Origin: Neoechinorhynchus agilis | Lineage: Eukaryota; Acanthocephala | Assembly: GCA_051530055.1 (NCBI GenBank) | Contig: CM121341.1 | Location: 18,414,001 to 18,478,000, forward strand | Direction: 5' to 3' | Length of the DNA: 64,000 bases | Shown here: one piece after another, positions 1 to 9,879 of the stretch | Layout of the letters: each line of letters starts with the position of its first letter | How positions within the stretch are numbered: position 1 is the stretch's first letter | The notes under the pieces: generated by a model | Database searches by the model: none | Told to the model about the DNA's origin: nothing | Seen by the model: only the letters and a program-made list of their open reading frames with translations | Made by a program: the position numbers and the translations under genes

Positions 1-357
1 ATCAAGATTGTTAACGTGCGAATAAAACACTTTAATAATCTTGATGAATGCTCTGGATTGGGCCGAAATATCGATTCGATAAATTTACCAAATTTTTGTC
101 GCCACTGCACAACAATCATGAGCAGTTTCATTTTTCAAGATATTTTGAATTTCAAACAATTATTCCCGTTCTCATAAAAGTAAAAGCAGATTTTTTAGTT
201 AAATATCGAGCAGCACTTTGTGTCTCGAGGCTAAAAAGCATTGGTTATCGATAGTCTGATTATGTGTGTGTTTTAGAGGGTACTTTGGTAAGTTCAAGTG
301 GACTTTAAGGTCCCTTTGATTTAGAAAGTTTTTATATATTTTTTAAGGAAGACGACC
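1..357. other. No gene seen; right arm of an inverted repeat
   Basis: Bases 32-116 are the copy-A version of the right arm of the inverted repeat described at 19,344-19,532. The rest is AT-rich downstream flank of the peroxiredoxin gene with no supported coding frame. Confidence 0.5.
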
Positions 358-1017
358 CTACACGTCTTTAAAATACTCAAGCGATCCCTTTGGATCAGGT
401 TTGATTGTTCTTTTATTCTTATCTTCCGACCAATTTGCAGGACATACCTCACCATGCGTTTCTACAAATTGAAACGCTTTGACAATTCTTAGAACCTCAT
501 CCACACTGCGTCCAACGGGAAGATCGTTAATGGTGATATGGCGAATGACTGACGTTGGATCAATCACAAACAAACCTCTTAGAGCAATTCCATCGGTATC
601 GAGTAGAACACCGTAGTCCCGTGAAATGGACTTGTTAAAGTCTGATAGAAGCGGGTACTCTAATTGACCGACACCGCCCTGTTTTTCACTGAGATTTGTC
701 CATGCCAAATGCGAAAAATGAGAATCGGTACTGATGCCAACCACTTCAGCGTTGATGTCCTTAAATTCGTTTAATCGCCTATTAAAGGCCACTAACTCAG
801 TCGGACAAACAAACGTGAAATCAAGAGGATAAAAAAATAAGACCAAGTATTTGCCTTGGTAATCACTCAATGCAATCTCCTTAAATTCACCATTAAGAAC
901 AGCCTTTCCGGCGAAACTCGGAGCTGGATGACGCACTTGAGCGTAGAGGCGAGATGGAGTGGCCGAGAATGGTCTCCAGTTCCTTAAAGATGGATGCAGT
1001 GGTGAAATGCGATCCAA
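358..1017 (-). CDS. 2-Cys peroxiredoxin, copy A, transit-peptide frame disrupted
   Basis: Thiol peroxidase that reduces hydrogen peroxide and organic peroxides using a peroxidatic and a resolving cysteine. The peroxidatic motif DFTFVCPTE, a GGVG segment (usually GGLG in peroxide-sensitive members), the resolving HGEVCPANW and the C-terminal EYF are all present. Compared with copy B there is one extra base in the run at about 986-989, which separates the mitochondrial-type leader (starting MLSHLASRL near 1,044) from the catalytic domain. The in-frame ATG at 1,017 would still give a complete catalytic domain but no clear leader. It could therefore be a decaying duplicate, a leaderless isoform, or a sequencing error. 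The catalytic part is otherwise almost identical to copy B. Confidence 0.85.
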   Translation of the reverse strand: MDRISPLHPSLRNWRPFSATPSRLYAQVRHPAPSFAGKAVLNGEFKEIALSDYQGKYLVLFFYPLDFTFVCPTELVAFNRRLNEFKDINAEVVGISTDSHFSHLAWTNLSEKQGGVGQLEYPLLSDFNKSISRDYGVLLDTDGIALRGLFVIDPTSVIRHITINDLPVGRSVDEVLRIVKAFQFVETHGEVCPANWSEDKNKRTIKPDPKGSLEYFKDV

Positions 1018-1699
1018 TTAATCGACTGGCAAGATGGGATAGCATTGAACAAACTTTAATATATCTGTAAAGAAGTTGTTCATTTGTATATGTGTTCTTT
1101 TTAGTGATGAGAGGAATAGATATTGATCTAAATATTTCGTCCGTCTCTTCAGACTTCCTCATTTTGGCATTATCCGGAGTTTTAGACTATAATCGGCCTT
1201 ATTTGATGTTTAAGTGTTTTATTCGCACTTGAAGTGAGGCGAACGAAATATTGAGGACAATAAACCAATACCCATTCTTCCCGTTAATTATATCCAAAAA
1301 TGAGACGAAGTGAGCAGAAACCACACAGAAATCAATCGAAATTTCTTCACTTACGGATGCGGAGGCGTATACAACAGTCGAAGCAGTTCTTCTGTGTCAC
1401 GACGTAGATATTAAAAAGTTCGTCCTGATCGCTTTAAAGAAATGGCCTGTGAAACGAGGGACTCCAAAAATATGTTCATCAAATATTCAGTAAACGGAAA
1501 TAGCCCGATAGTGATGGCAGAATTTCCATAATAAAAACTACAAGAAAATCAGATTTTTTAAGACTGCCTTAAAATTGTATGTGAATTAGACGGGGGGATA
1601 AGTCTTACTTTGCCAACCAAAATATAGCGGCCTTCCTATTCTCTCAAATAGATGAGGTTCTATTTAAGGAAGATGTATTTGAATAACCTTATCACATAG
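1018..1699. other. Upstream flank of peroxiredoxin, no gene seen
   Basis: Carries the out-of-frame leader of the peroxiredoxin (to about 1,162) and then AT-rich sequence conserved in copy B at about 20,461-21,110. Promoter elements could not be assigned. Confidence 0.4.
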
Positions 1700-2110
1700 A
1701 CGATCTCACCTCATCAATCAATCACCACCCCACCTCTCCCTCTCCTTAACCTCTAACGAAATCACCCGCATCAATGATTTCTGCACCAATCACAAACGCC
1801 ACTTGAATTTCTTTACATGCTTGGAGTTTATTCCCTCACTCTCTCGTAATCCAATATCCTATCCCGATCTTCCAAATGACATCCGACGAGTCATATCCCT
1901 CAGAATTCTTTGTCTTCAATTTCAGTCAAATCTGAAATGAGACTCGCACAGTTAACTTTCTCTCAAACGCCTCCGCCACTTAACTCATTTAACCGATCTT
2001 GCCAAATTTTACAAGAGCTTTATTTTTCCCTCCCTCACCTACGGCTATCCCGTCTTTTACAACATGTCCAAATCACAAATTTGTCGTCTTGAAACGTTTC
2101 AGCACAGTTG
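1700..2110 (+). pseudogene. Decayed LINE reverse-transcriptase C-terminal fragment (copy A)
   Basis: Matches 21,112-21,552 at only roughly 80%, with missing internal sequence, whereas the flanks match nearly perfectly. The copy-B version encodes a typical RT tail; here the frame is broken many times. It is a relic of a CR1/L2/Jockey-type LINE with no coding potential left. Confidence 0.6.
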
Positions 2111-2887
2111 ATTTTCCTCCTCCTGCTCACCGAATACATCTATAAATGTTTCAGGAAACAATCAAAGCGCCTCTCAACACTACCACCATAATTTTTACAA
2201 CATTTTATAACCCTTTTTACATGAGGACAACATTCGTAATTCCAATTCATTTCATCCTCCTAAATCTCGCACATCTCTCTACCTTCGCTCCTTTCCCCAC
2301 TGCCCCACTAGAACGGACATACAGAAATTAGATAGACCGTCACGAACTGATTTCCGAGCACCAACTACCGAATATTCCCACCCATCTACGGCAAACAATG
2401 AATATGTTTATTAAGAAGCTGAAAGGAGCTTATTTTATAATGTTTTGGCGGAATGCCAAGGCGCCCCTTGGATTTCTCTTTTAATCAACAATTTACGCAT
2501 TACAAATCTAAATTCTTAAAAGGGAAGAAAACACTCATTTTAATAATCTATGGGAAACATGCGAGTAAGTTAAACATTGAGCCCTATCGGCAATAATAAT
2601 AGGTGGAATTTATTGATTCCGAAATTTCGGCACAATCGTAATCTTAGTAGGGCACAAGATTGTGCCGAAATATTGGAATAAATAAATTCTCTTAAATTTT
2701 ATGCAAGATACAAACATGAACAATCGAATCGTCAAACAAATAATAATAGGACTTATTGAGAAACAAAATGCCTCCAATGTGCGATACTCAGATATATGCT
2801 TTTATTCTTTAGACCAGGATTTGTTTCATTGTCCATTTCGCTTTTAATGTGAAAGACCCAAAGTACTATTTTCTTACTTGTTCAATT
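2111..2887. other. Non-coding stretch holding a small inverted repeat
   Basis: Sequence following the LINE tail. A short ORF at 2,146-2,331 shows no recognisable family and is open further in copy B (21,584-21,922), so it is treated as non-coding LINE-associated sequence. The inverted repeat at 2,607-2,688 is listed separately. Confidence 0.4.
2607..2688. repeat. Inverted repeat with hairpin and GAAATATT tail (copy A)
   Basis: Arms of 31 nt (2,607-2,637 and 2,658-2,688) pair with a few mismatches. The right arm includes a short perfect hairpin, GGCACAA/TTGTGCC, followed by GAAATATT and an AATAAA-type run. The same layout (hairpin, GAAA, TATT, AATAAA) recurs at 19,223-19,265 and at the Penelope ends. 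The 5' core here (CTTAGTA) does not match the hammerhead CTGANGA, so it looks degenerate. Confidence 0.6.
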
Positions 2888-4140
2888 AGGAGTCACAGTT
2901 CCTGCTGGAGCCGAGGCGGCCGTGCATACAGCACGAGCGTATGGTCGGAATGGTATCCATAAGGGAACGGCTATGGTCGAGCGTGACATGGAGAACGCGT
3001 TCAATTCAATATGCCGCACCGCGATGACAGAGGTTGTCCACCAGCATCTACCAGAAATCTACCAGTACGTGTCTTTGTGCTACGACCAGTCCAGCATGCT
3101 GCTGTTCGACGAGTTCCAGGTCGAATCAGCAGAGGTTGTTCAACAAGGTGATCCTCTAGGTCCTCTGCTGTTCGCAATGACGATCGATTATCTTGCCCAC
3201 AGCTCTTCGTCAGAGTTATCGATCTGGTACCTTGACGACTGTTGCATCGGAGGGGAGATCGACCAGCTCATCCGCGACATCAAAAACATCTCCGAAATGG
3301 GTACTGATATGGGACTATTCCTGAGAACGGACAAATGCGAAATAATTTCGGACGACCAAGAGGAGGCATCGAGACTGCTCACCGTTCTACCCGGAACAAA
3401 AACAACTGCAATTGACTCAGCCGACATTCTCGGGTCTCTAATCGGTAACCTGTCCAACCTGGAAACGTTCCCCTCAAAAGTCATCGATTAATTGCGGCTC
3501 ACTGCCTCCAGGCTCTTGCACATCGCGCGACACGATGCTCTGTTATTACTAGGACGATGTCTGTCGCTACCGAAGATTACGTACCTTCTAAGGACTTCTC
3601 CATGCTTCAAGTCAGTACTCACAAGGGATTTCGACAACTGCGTTCGATCAACCCTGTCAGAAGTCCTTAACCTACGACTGTCCGACACAGCATGGAAACA
3701 GGCGATCCTACCTATTCGATTCGGCGGTCTTGGCACTCTGAGTGCCACCGAAGTAGCAATTCCTGCTTTTTCGTCATCGATTTCGGTCTCTTCAGACCTG
3801 GTGCTGAGAATCATCCCACCACACACTCGACTAGAGTCGCATCCACCACCTGAACTGATTGAAGCGCACGCTTAATGGACATCAGTGTTCGGGCAGGTCG
3901 TTCCAACGGAAACAAACTCCCAAAAACGTTGGACTGTCCTGCCCCACACTGCATATTCTCAGCACCTTCTCAACTCATGCTCATCTCCCACCGATAGAGC
4001 TCGTCTCCTGGCAGTCTCAGCTCCACACTCCAGCGACTTCTTGAAGGCTTTCCCGATCACGGCTGTTGGCACAAGGCTGGATGACCAAGCCATCACCGTC
4101 GCTGTGGGACTTCGATTGGGCATCGAATTCTCTTTATTTT
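2888..4140 (+). mobile_element. YLDD-type LINE remnant (REL-endonuclease group), copy A
   Basis: Encodes the reverse-transcriptase core of a non-LTR retrotransposon: the sequence before the palm reads VPAGAEAAVHTARAY, then NAFNS, VQQGDPLGPLLF and the catalytic WYLDD box. It continues through the thumb into a segment ending near LAVSAPHSS...VGLRLG. The same blocks occur in the longer element at 6,060-9,204, so this is an older, divergent relative. A stop near 3,489 and a small length change near 3,600 are absent from copy B, so the copies have decayed independently since duplication. No 5' end or target-site duplication could be found. Confidence 0.85.
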
Positions 4141-5210
4141 GAAACATACATTCCAAATTTCCCATGGTTTCGCCGAACACTGAAAAACTGAATCTATTAC
4201 TGGATGCCGGATTATGTTCTTTGTGGTTTGAAGCGATTGAAGAATATCGTGTGCACCGATGCTATTTTTAAAACTGGTTTAAATGATAAATTTTTAATTG
4301 ATAACTGACCCAGAGAAACGTCCTTCACTGAGGTTGAAGGAACTTCCTATATGTAAGCAGTATGATTATTAGATTCATAAATTGTTACCAACGAATTCAA
4401 TGTTGTGGGAACTTGCATTCATTCAACTCAAATCATATTGTATCTGAAGATAAAACAGTTCAATATTTTTTAGCCAAATGTGGCTAAAGGAATTGCACCG
4501 TTGCGGCTCAACGACGGAGAATTTAAACATACGGTTTTCGAGAAGGGAAAAAAATTTAAAAAGTAAACATGATGTCCAGATGATTACCACAAAGCAATGT
4601 TGTTACCGTGGTTTTTGAGCCGTGCAGAGAAAGGGCTTTTTAAATGTCAAGTTAATATAACTGTCTTAAAAAAGAAGAATTTGAGCGCTAAAAAATTAGC
4701 CATTTAAACATAAGTTAAGCACGTTTGTTCTTGAAAAAATTCGGTGTCAAAGCAAAATGTGACCACTAAGAAAGTTCCAGTGTGTTTAATACGGTAAAAT
4801 TTTTTAATCCTTCTGTTGTATCCGATCTCCATCAGAGCTCAAATTTAGCAATTCTCAAAAAAACGCGTGTATTACCAACATTATTGAACAAATAAAAATT
4901 CACTCTACGAAGCATTTATTTATGAACGTAATTGAAAGAAAAAATCAATTCCCGACAAAATATTTGAAGTGCATAACAAGCGCTTCCTGGCTAAAGTGCG
5001 TTTATAAAGGTCATATTTGGCTCAGGAACTATAAATTCCATCTAGTTGCAAAATTTATCTAAATTGCAGTAATTGGAATGTTTATGGTTTAAAAACTGGT
5101 TTTGCGAAGAAACGTAGCTTTCGAAGTTGGCTACTCCGAACGTTCAAAAATTTAATTATTCATGTTTGTCTATGGCGAAAAAATTTAGGCAATCAACGTC
5201 CATAATGGAT
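4141..5210. other. No gene seen
   Basis: AT-rich sequence. About 500 bp (roughly 4,190-4,690) is missing from copy B; the flanks rejoin there at about 23,626. No coding motif, RNA gene or transposon terminus is evident. Confidence 0.5.
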
Positions 5211-6053
5211 ATGCCACCACCGCCGTCAACGATGCCACCACCGCCGTCAACGATGCCACCACCGCCGTCAACGATGCCACCACCGCCGTCAACGATGCCA
5301 CCACCGCCGTCAACGATGCCACCACCGCCGTCAACGATGCCACCACCGCCGTCAACGATGCCACCACCGCCGTCAACGATGCCACCACCGCCGTCAACGA
5401 TGCCACCGCCGTCAACGATGCCACCACCGCCGTCAACGATGCCACCACCGCCGTCAACGATGCCACCACCGCCGTCAACGATGCCACCACCGCCGTCAAC
5501 GATGCCACCACCGCCGTCAACGATGCCACCACCGCCGTCACCATTACCACTGCCGTCAACGCCACCACCGCCGTCAACGATGCCACCACCGCCGTCAACG
5601 ATGCCACCACCGCCGTCAACGATGCCACCACCGCCGCCGTCAACGATGCCACCACCGCCGTCAACGATGCCACCACCGCCGTCAACGATGCCACCACCGC
5701 CGTCAACGATGCCACCACCGCCGTCAACGATGCCACCACCGCCGTCAACGATGCCACCACCGCCGTCAACGATGCCACCACCGTCGTCAACGATGCCACC
5801 ACCGCCGTCAACGATGCCACCACCGCCGTCAACGATGCCACCACCGCCGTCAACGATGCCACCACCGCCGTCAACGATGCCACCACCGCCGTCAACGATG
5901 CCACCACCGCCGTCAACGATGCCACCACCGCCGTCAACGATGCCACCACCGCCGTCAACGATGCCACCACCGCCGTCAACGATGCCACCACCGCCGTCAA
6001 CGATGCCACCACCGCCGTCAACGATGCCACCACCGCCGTCAACGATGCCACCA
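5211..6053 (+). repeat. 21-bp minisatellite encoding a PPPPSTM heptad
   Basis: About 40 head-to-tail copies of a 21-bp unit with a few length and base variants (for example near 5,540-5,565 and 5,630). Because the unit is a multiple of three, reading frames stay open on both strands: PPPPSTM repeats on plus, VVASLTA repeats on minus. The array is absent from copy B, where the flanks are joined directly, so it arrived with the LINE that follows it. After one stop codon at 6,087-6,089 the same frame runs on into the LINE N-terminal region, so the array may be the 5' or N-terminal part of that LINE. Confidence 0.97.
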
Positions 6054-6358
6054 TCGCACCCCCCCGCTTCGCTCGGGGACGGTCAATAAGGTGACGAATT
6101 AGCGACTACCCCGAAGTCACCGCCCAAAGCCAAGCAGTCAGACGATGGATATAGCGACGGATCAGATTCACCTCCCAGCCCTATACCTCCAAGAAGGCTC
6201 AGGACGATCTCAGCATCGGATAGGTTTTGCCGAAATTCCAAATTACGTCACAATATGTTCAAATCGCCTACAATGGATGCTGCTGAGGCAGATAATTTGA
6301 ACGCGACGCTCAACCTGAGAAGACCAACGCCGCCGGGCTCCCACGCGTCTCTACTGGT

Positions 6359-7090
6359 TTGTGTCCGGTTTGCGGTAAGTCTTTTCAATTAACCAATTTG
6401 GGGGTTTTGTTTGTCCATGGTCCACGGGATCTCCGCTGTAGTGGATCTGGTTCTCCACCACAATCAACCGATCTGTTTATGGCTGGGACCTCTCAGATCA
6501 CCACTGATTCTATTTCGATACCTGATATCGTGCGGGTTCTGCCCAGGAACGTCCTGAAACGGATCCCCAAAGGCGCGCGATATCTGGTCGCCAAAGCATT
6601 TACGGGATTGCTCAATGATTGCCTGCAAACGAACTGTGCGCCTTCATGGACACGGCTCTTCGCTTTCCCGCGCTTAGTCCTCTGCACCAGCGGTGATTCT
6701 GGGGTGTCTTTGACATCAACAATCAAGGAAAGGTTAGATTCCTTTGAACGAATATTTAAAAATTTTGAAAGGAATCTCCGCGAGGTTTCTAAGGGACGCA
6801 CGAAGGAAGAGTATCGCTGCCGTTTTTCAAAGCGATCACTGACTGAGCGTGTCTCTTCGAAGCTTGCGGACGGGGATGTTCGGGGGGCTGTTCGGTTATT
6901 GTCATCCTCCGACAGTTTCGCAAAAGGAGACAGCGAGACGCTACAAATACTCCGGTCGAAGCACCCATGCAGTAGCGGAAGTTTTGAAATTCCATCTCCT
7001 CCCATTCAGGACAGGACGCCCACTCAAATTTCAGAGTTACAAAAGGCCATCTCATCTTTTGCAAATGGTTCTGGTCATTGGCTTGACTGA
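6359..7090 (+). CDS. LINE ORF, N-terminal zinc-finger part
   Basis: Begins with a CPVCGKSF...HGP...C zinc-finger-like motif of the kind found at the N terminus of LINEs with a C-terminal nuclease, then a charged linker (TKEEYRCRFSKRSL). It ends just before the RT, at SSFANGSGHWLD. The usual sequence continues 'DGLRPQHL' here, as the related fragment at 57,497-57,560 shows, so a frame break separates this part from the RT. The upstream Ser/Pro-rich segment (6,090-6,350) is in another frame. Zinc-finger motifs in such LINEs normally bind target DNA. Confidence 0.7.
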   Translation: MCPVCGKSFQLTNLGVLFVHGPRDLRCSGSGSPPQSTDLFMAGTSQITTDSISIPDIVRVLPRNVLKRIPKGARYLVAKAFTGLLNDCLQTNCAPSWTRLFAFPRLVLCTSGDSGVSLTSTIKERLDSFERIFKNFERNLREVSKGRTKEEYRCRFSKRSLTERVSSKLADGDVRGAVRLLSSSDSFAKGDSETLQILRSKHPCSSGSFEIPSPPIQDRTPTQISELQKAISSFANGSGHWLD

Positions 7091-7183
7091 CTAAGGCCTC
7101 AGCACCTAAAGGACTTTACAACTGGTGAAGCAGCTTTCTCCTTAGAAAAGTCGCTTTGTCGAATATTCGACCGCCTGACTGGA

Positions 7184-8038
7184 GTGGACCTGAACCCCGT
7201 TGCAAAAGACCTATTTTTCGGAGCATCATTATGTGCTCTCACAAAAAAAGAAGGTGGGATTCGTCCCATCGCCGTATCTTCGACGATACGCCGACTTGCA
7301 GGAAAAATTCTCTGCAAACGTATTACAGAGAAAACCGGGCAGCAACTTCGTCCAGTCCAACTGGGCTGCTGCACATCCTGCGGGGCGGAAGCTATTGTCC
7401 ACGCGCTCCGAAACTTTGCTGCGAGAAGCTCAGAGCCCAGCGTGATTCTTAAGTGTGATTTTCGGAACGCCTTTAACTCTCTCAATAGAGAAATCATGTT
7501 CTGCGCAGTTAGGGATCACGCACCAGAAGCCTTCCAGTATTTTCTCAATGCCTACGGGACGGCGACTCCTTTGCTTTTCGAAGACCACCTCATTTGGTCC
7601 GAAAGAGGAGTGCAGCAAGGAGATCCCCTCGGTCCAATCGGATTCTCCCTAACAGTAAACCCAATAGCGCATTCTCTCCATTCCAGCTTCAACGCTTGGT
7701 ACTTGGATGACGCTACGCTCGGAGGTGATCCCTCCGTTGTACTGCGCGATTTGGAGACGCTGATTAGGGAGACCTCGAAGATGGGCATTGAGCTCAATGC
7801 TGGAAAATGTGAGCTCCTTGTATTGAATATTGGAGACGCCGCCAAAGTCAAAGAACTAATGGCTGGGTTCGAGGCCGTAGCTCCAGGTCTGAAACTCGTG
7901 ACTCGGGAGCAACTCAGCCTCCTGGGCAGTTGCGTCTTCGATTCAAATGTGGAAGATGAGATCGGCCGTATCATACCGAAACTTTCGTTGCTGTACGATA
8001 GGGTGAGCGCTCTCTCGGGTAACGAAGCGTTTTTCTGA
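7184..8038 (+). CDS. LINE reverse transcriptase domain
   Basis: Contains the RT finger and palm blocks: KEGGIRPIAVSSTIRRL, VILKCDFRNAFNSLNRE, GVQQGDPLGPIGFSL and the catalytic AWYLDDATLGG. About 285 codons are open before a break near 8,038, after which the thumb continues in another frame (from about 8,035). A YLDD box rather than YADD is characteristic of this LINE group. It copies element RNA into DNA at a nicked target. Confidence 0.9.
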   Translation: MDLNPVAKDLFFGASLCALTKKEGGIRPIAVSSTIRRLAGKILCKRITEKTGQQLRPVQLGCCTSCGAEAIVHALRNFAARSSEPSVILKCDFRNAFNSLNREIMFCAVRDHAPEAFQYFLNAYGTATPLLFEDHLIWSERGVQQGDPLGPIGFSLTVNPIAHSLHSSFNAWYLDDATLGGDPSVVLRDLETLIRETSKMGIELNAGKCELLVLNIGDAAKVKELMAGFEAVAPGLKLVTREQLSLLGSCVFDSNVEDEIGRIIPKLSLLYDRVSALSGNEAFF

Positions 8039-8161
8039 TAAATAACGAGCTCTTCATCCCCAAATTATTGTACAAGGTTCGCACAGCAACATTTTTCAAA
8101 CATAAGGAAGGATTGGCTAAGCTCGACGGCAAGGTGAGGGCTTGCCTCGAACGTATTTTAA

Positions 8162-9175
8162 ATGTCCAGCTCTCAGATGAGGCGTGGCGACAAGCTTCTT
8201 TGCCTGTGTCATCCGGGGGATTTGGCGGCCTTTCTTGGATCGTTTGAGGGGAGCCTACCAGTCTCGAAGAACATTTTGAAGGAAAAGTTCTGTCTTGACC
8301 GGGATTTCGTGGTGGCGGTTGAGGAATGGTGCCAGCAGACAGGCGCTAACCATGTTCCCGTGAATGGCCTCAGACAGTCGATCTGGGACGGACCTCTTGT
8401 CGCGAGAGCTCACAGCTCTCTTCTTTCAGGTTCTCGCGATGGGGTCGTCCGAGCTAGACTGTTGGCAGTTTCAACACGAGAATCTGGGGCGTGGTTGGAG
8501 GCTGTTCCTCTGGCATCTGTGGGAACTCTTCTTACTGACGAGGTGACGAGGATCGCAGTATCCTTAAGACTCGGTCTCCCGATATGCACGCCCCATCGCT
8601 GTCGATGTGGGTCGTTGGTTGATGCTTTCGGGCGACACGGTCTCGTCTGCAGAAGGTCAGCAGGAAGGTTTTCACGCCATTCTGAAATCAATAACGTAAT
8701 TTCTCGGGCGTTGAGAACGGCGAACTTCCCGAACATCCTGGAACCCGCCCACCTCTGCAGACTAGACGGCCGTAGGCCCGATGGAATTTCAGTCTTCCCG
8801 TGGCGGGAGGGCAAATGCCTTCTCTGGGACGCCACGTGTGTGGACACCCTCGCAGCCAGCAACATCCCCTACTCCCTCGAAATCGCCGGTGGTGCCGCCA
8901 GTGCAGCGGAAGGGAGGAAGGTACGAAAATATATTCAGCTATCGAGGGCTCACTATTTTGTCCCCTTTGGGGTAGAGACGTATGGAGCGCTCGGCAGCTC
9001 GGCACTCTCTCTGCTCAAGGATCTCTCGAAGAAATTGAGAGAGGCAACCGGAGACTCAAGGGCAGGCTTATTTCTTCGACAAAATATCTCGCTGGCAGTA
9101 CAACGGGGCAATGCTACCAGCGTGATGGCGACGGTCGAGGAAGGACAAAAGCTGGAATTTGGTGGGAGGTGGTGA
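8162..9175 (+). CDS. LINE C-terminal domain with CxCG cluster and PD...D nuclease motif
   Basis: About 337 codons. Visible features: LLAVSTRESGAWLEAVP, then CRCG...GRHGLVC...RH, then RRPDGISVFPW...LLWDATCVD, which resembles the PD-(D/E)xK pattern of LINE restriction-like endonucleases (RPDL...VVDV in R2). It ends with QRGNA near the stop. The same region, antisense, forms part of the chimeric insertion at 26,739-27,258. Role in the family: target DNA cleavage that primes reverse transcription. Assignment of the nuclease is by motif resemblance. Confidence 0.75.
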   Translation: MSSSQMRRGDKLLCLCHPGDLAAFLGSFEGSLPVSKNILKEKFCLDRDFVVAVEEWCQQTGANHVPVNGLRQSIWDGPLVARAHSSLLSGSRDGVVRARLLAVSTRESGAWLEAVPLASVGTLLTDEVTRIAVSLRLGLPICTPHRCRCGSLVDAFGRHGLVCRRSAGRFSRHSEINNVISRALRTANFPNILEPAHLCRLDGRRPDGISVFPWREGKCLLWDATCVDTLAASNIPYSLEIAGGAASAAEGRKVRKYIQLSRAHYFVPFGVETYGALGSSALSLLKDLSKKLREATGDSRAGLFLRQNISLAVQRGNATSVMATVEEGQKLEFGGRW

Positions 9176-9204
9176 ATGTAAAGAAAAGTAACCAAATAGA
9201 AAAC

Positions 9205-9879
9205 TTATAGAGGCTGTAATTCATTAAATGTCGCTATTCTGTACATTAAATTAAAGTCTAACTGTTAAAGTGCGGCACGTGTCCTAATAATCGCTACTTT
9301 ATGGTGAGTTTTAGGTCTTCGATCTTCAATTTTGCAACATTAATTTGGTAAATTTGCTAGTGTAATCTCGTGTACTATCTTTAATAACTTTTAAATGTTT
9401 CATATTGAATTTAAAGTAGAGATTAAAAATGGTCAAAATGTCTAAACTTTTTGTGTAGTCTTATAAGACAATGTCCATTGTGAATTCCGCAATATGCATT
9501 TAAAGACTCTACAAACACCAAAAGCTTGCAGCAGTTCCACTTATGGCCCCTTAGATTCATCGCGTCATAAACTCAATTGATTCTAATTAAAAATGGCTTA
9601 AACGGTTTCACGTCCTACATATTTGTGCGGCGATCTAGAAATTGTTACGAATGATACTTGTATCCTTTAGTCATGAATTCTTTTTTTATTGGTTTTTATA
9701 TTGCGTAGTCTTTAGGGGTGCCTTGAAGTCTAAGCAAATGTTTTTGTATTTGTCGTAAACACTTTATTGGATTTTTTAAGTAACATTAGTCGCGAGACTT
9801 CATGCACCTTATAACTACCGGAATTCATAAAACCAAGCCGATAATCAAAACAACGCAAACTAAAATCACGGAATCTAAG
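9205..9879. other. No gene seen (copy A)
   Basis: AT-rich flank shared with copy B (24,540-25,210). It probably holds the promoter region of the following ORFs, but no element can be named. Confidence 0.4.

Larger units (their letters stand above)
5213..9204 (+). mobile_element. Insertion in copy A: minisatellite plus YLDD/REL-type LINE
   Basis: Copy B keeps an undisturbed site at about 24,535, where the two flanks meet. The insertion is therefore about 4.0 kb and younger than the duplication, unless B lost it precisely. Contents in order: 21-bp minisatellite; a Ser/Pro-rich N-terminal region (6,090-6,350); a CxxC...H...C zinc-finger-like motif; RT; and a C-terminal domain with a CxCG...H...C cluster and a PD...D endonuclease-like motif. 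Lack of an AP endonuclease and presence of the C-terminal nuclease place it with the R2/NeSL/Hero-like LINEs; the exact clade is open. The 3' end is short and lacks a long poly(A). No clear target-site duplication was found. Confidence 0.85.

Noticed and set aside
2146-2331. Small membrane-like protein (hydrophobic short frame; longer at 21,584-21,922)
   Set aside because: It directly follows a LINE RT tail, has no recognisable family and is shortened in copy A; most likely LINE 3' sequence.
5211-6053. Possible CRISPR-like repeat array
   Set aside because: Units are directly adjacent with no unique spacers, and the neighbours are a eukaryotic LINE; it is a minisatellite.
5185-6054. Long minus-strand frame of VVASLTA repeats as a gene
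   Set aside because: It follows automatically from a 21-bp unit without stops in that frame; no start context, flanking domain or other support.
6359-9175. Bacterial-type retron or diversity-generating reverse transcriptase
   Set aside because: The RT has LINE blocks, a zinc finger and a C-terminal nuclease-like domain, and sits among animal genes with introns.
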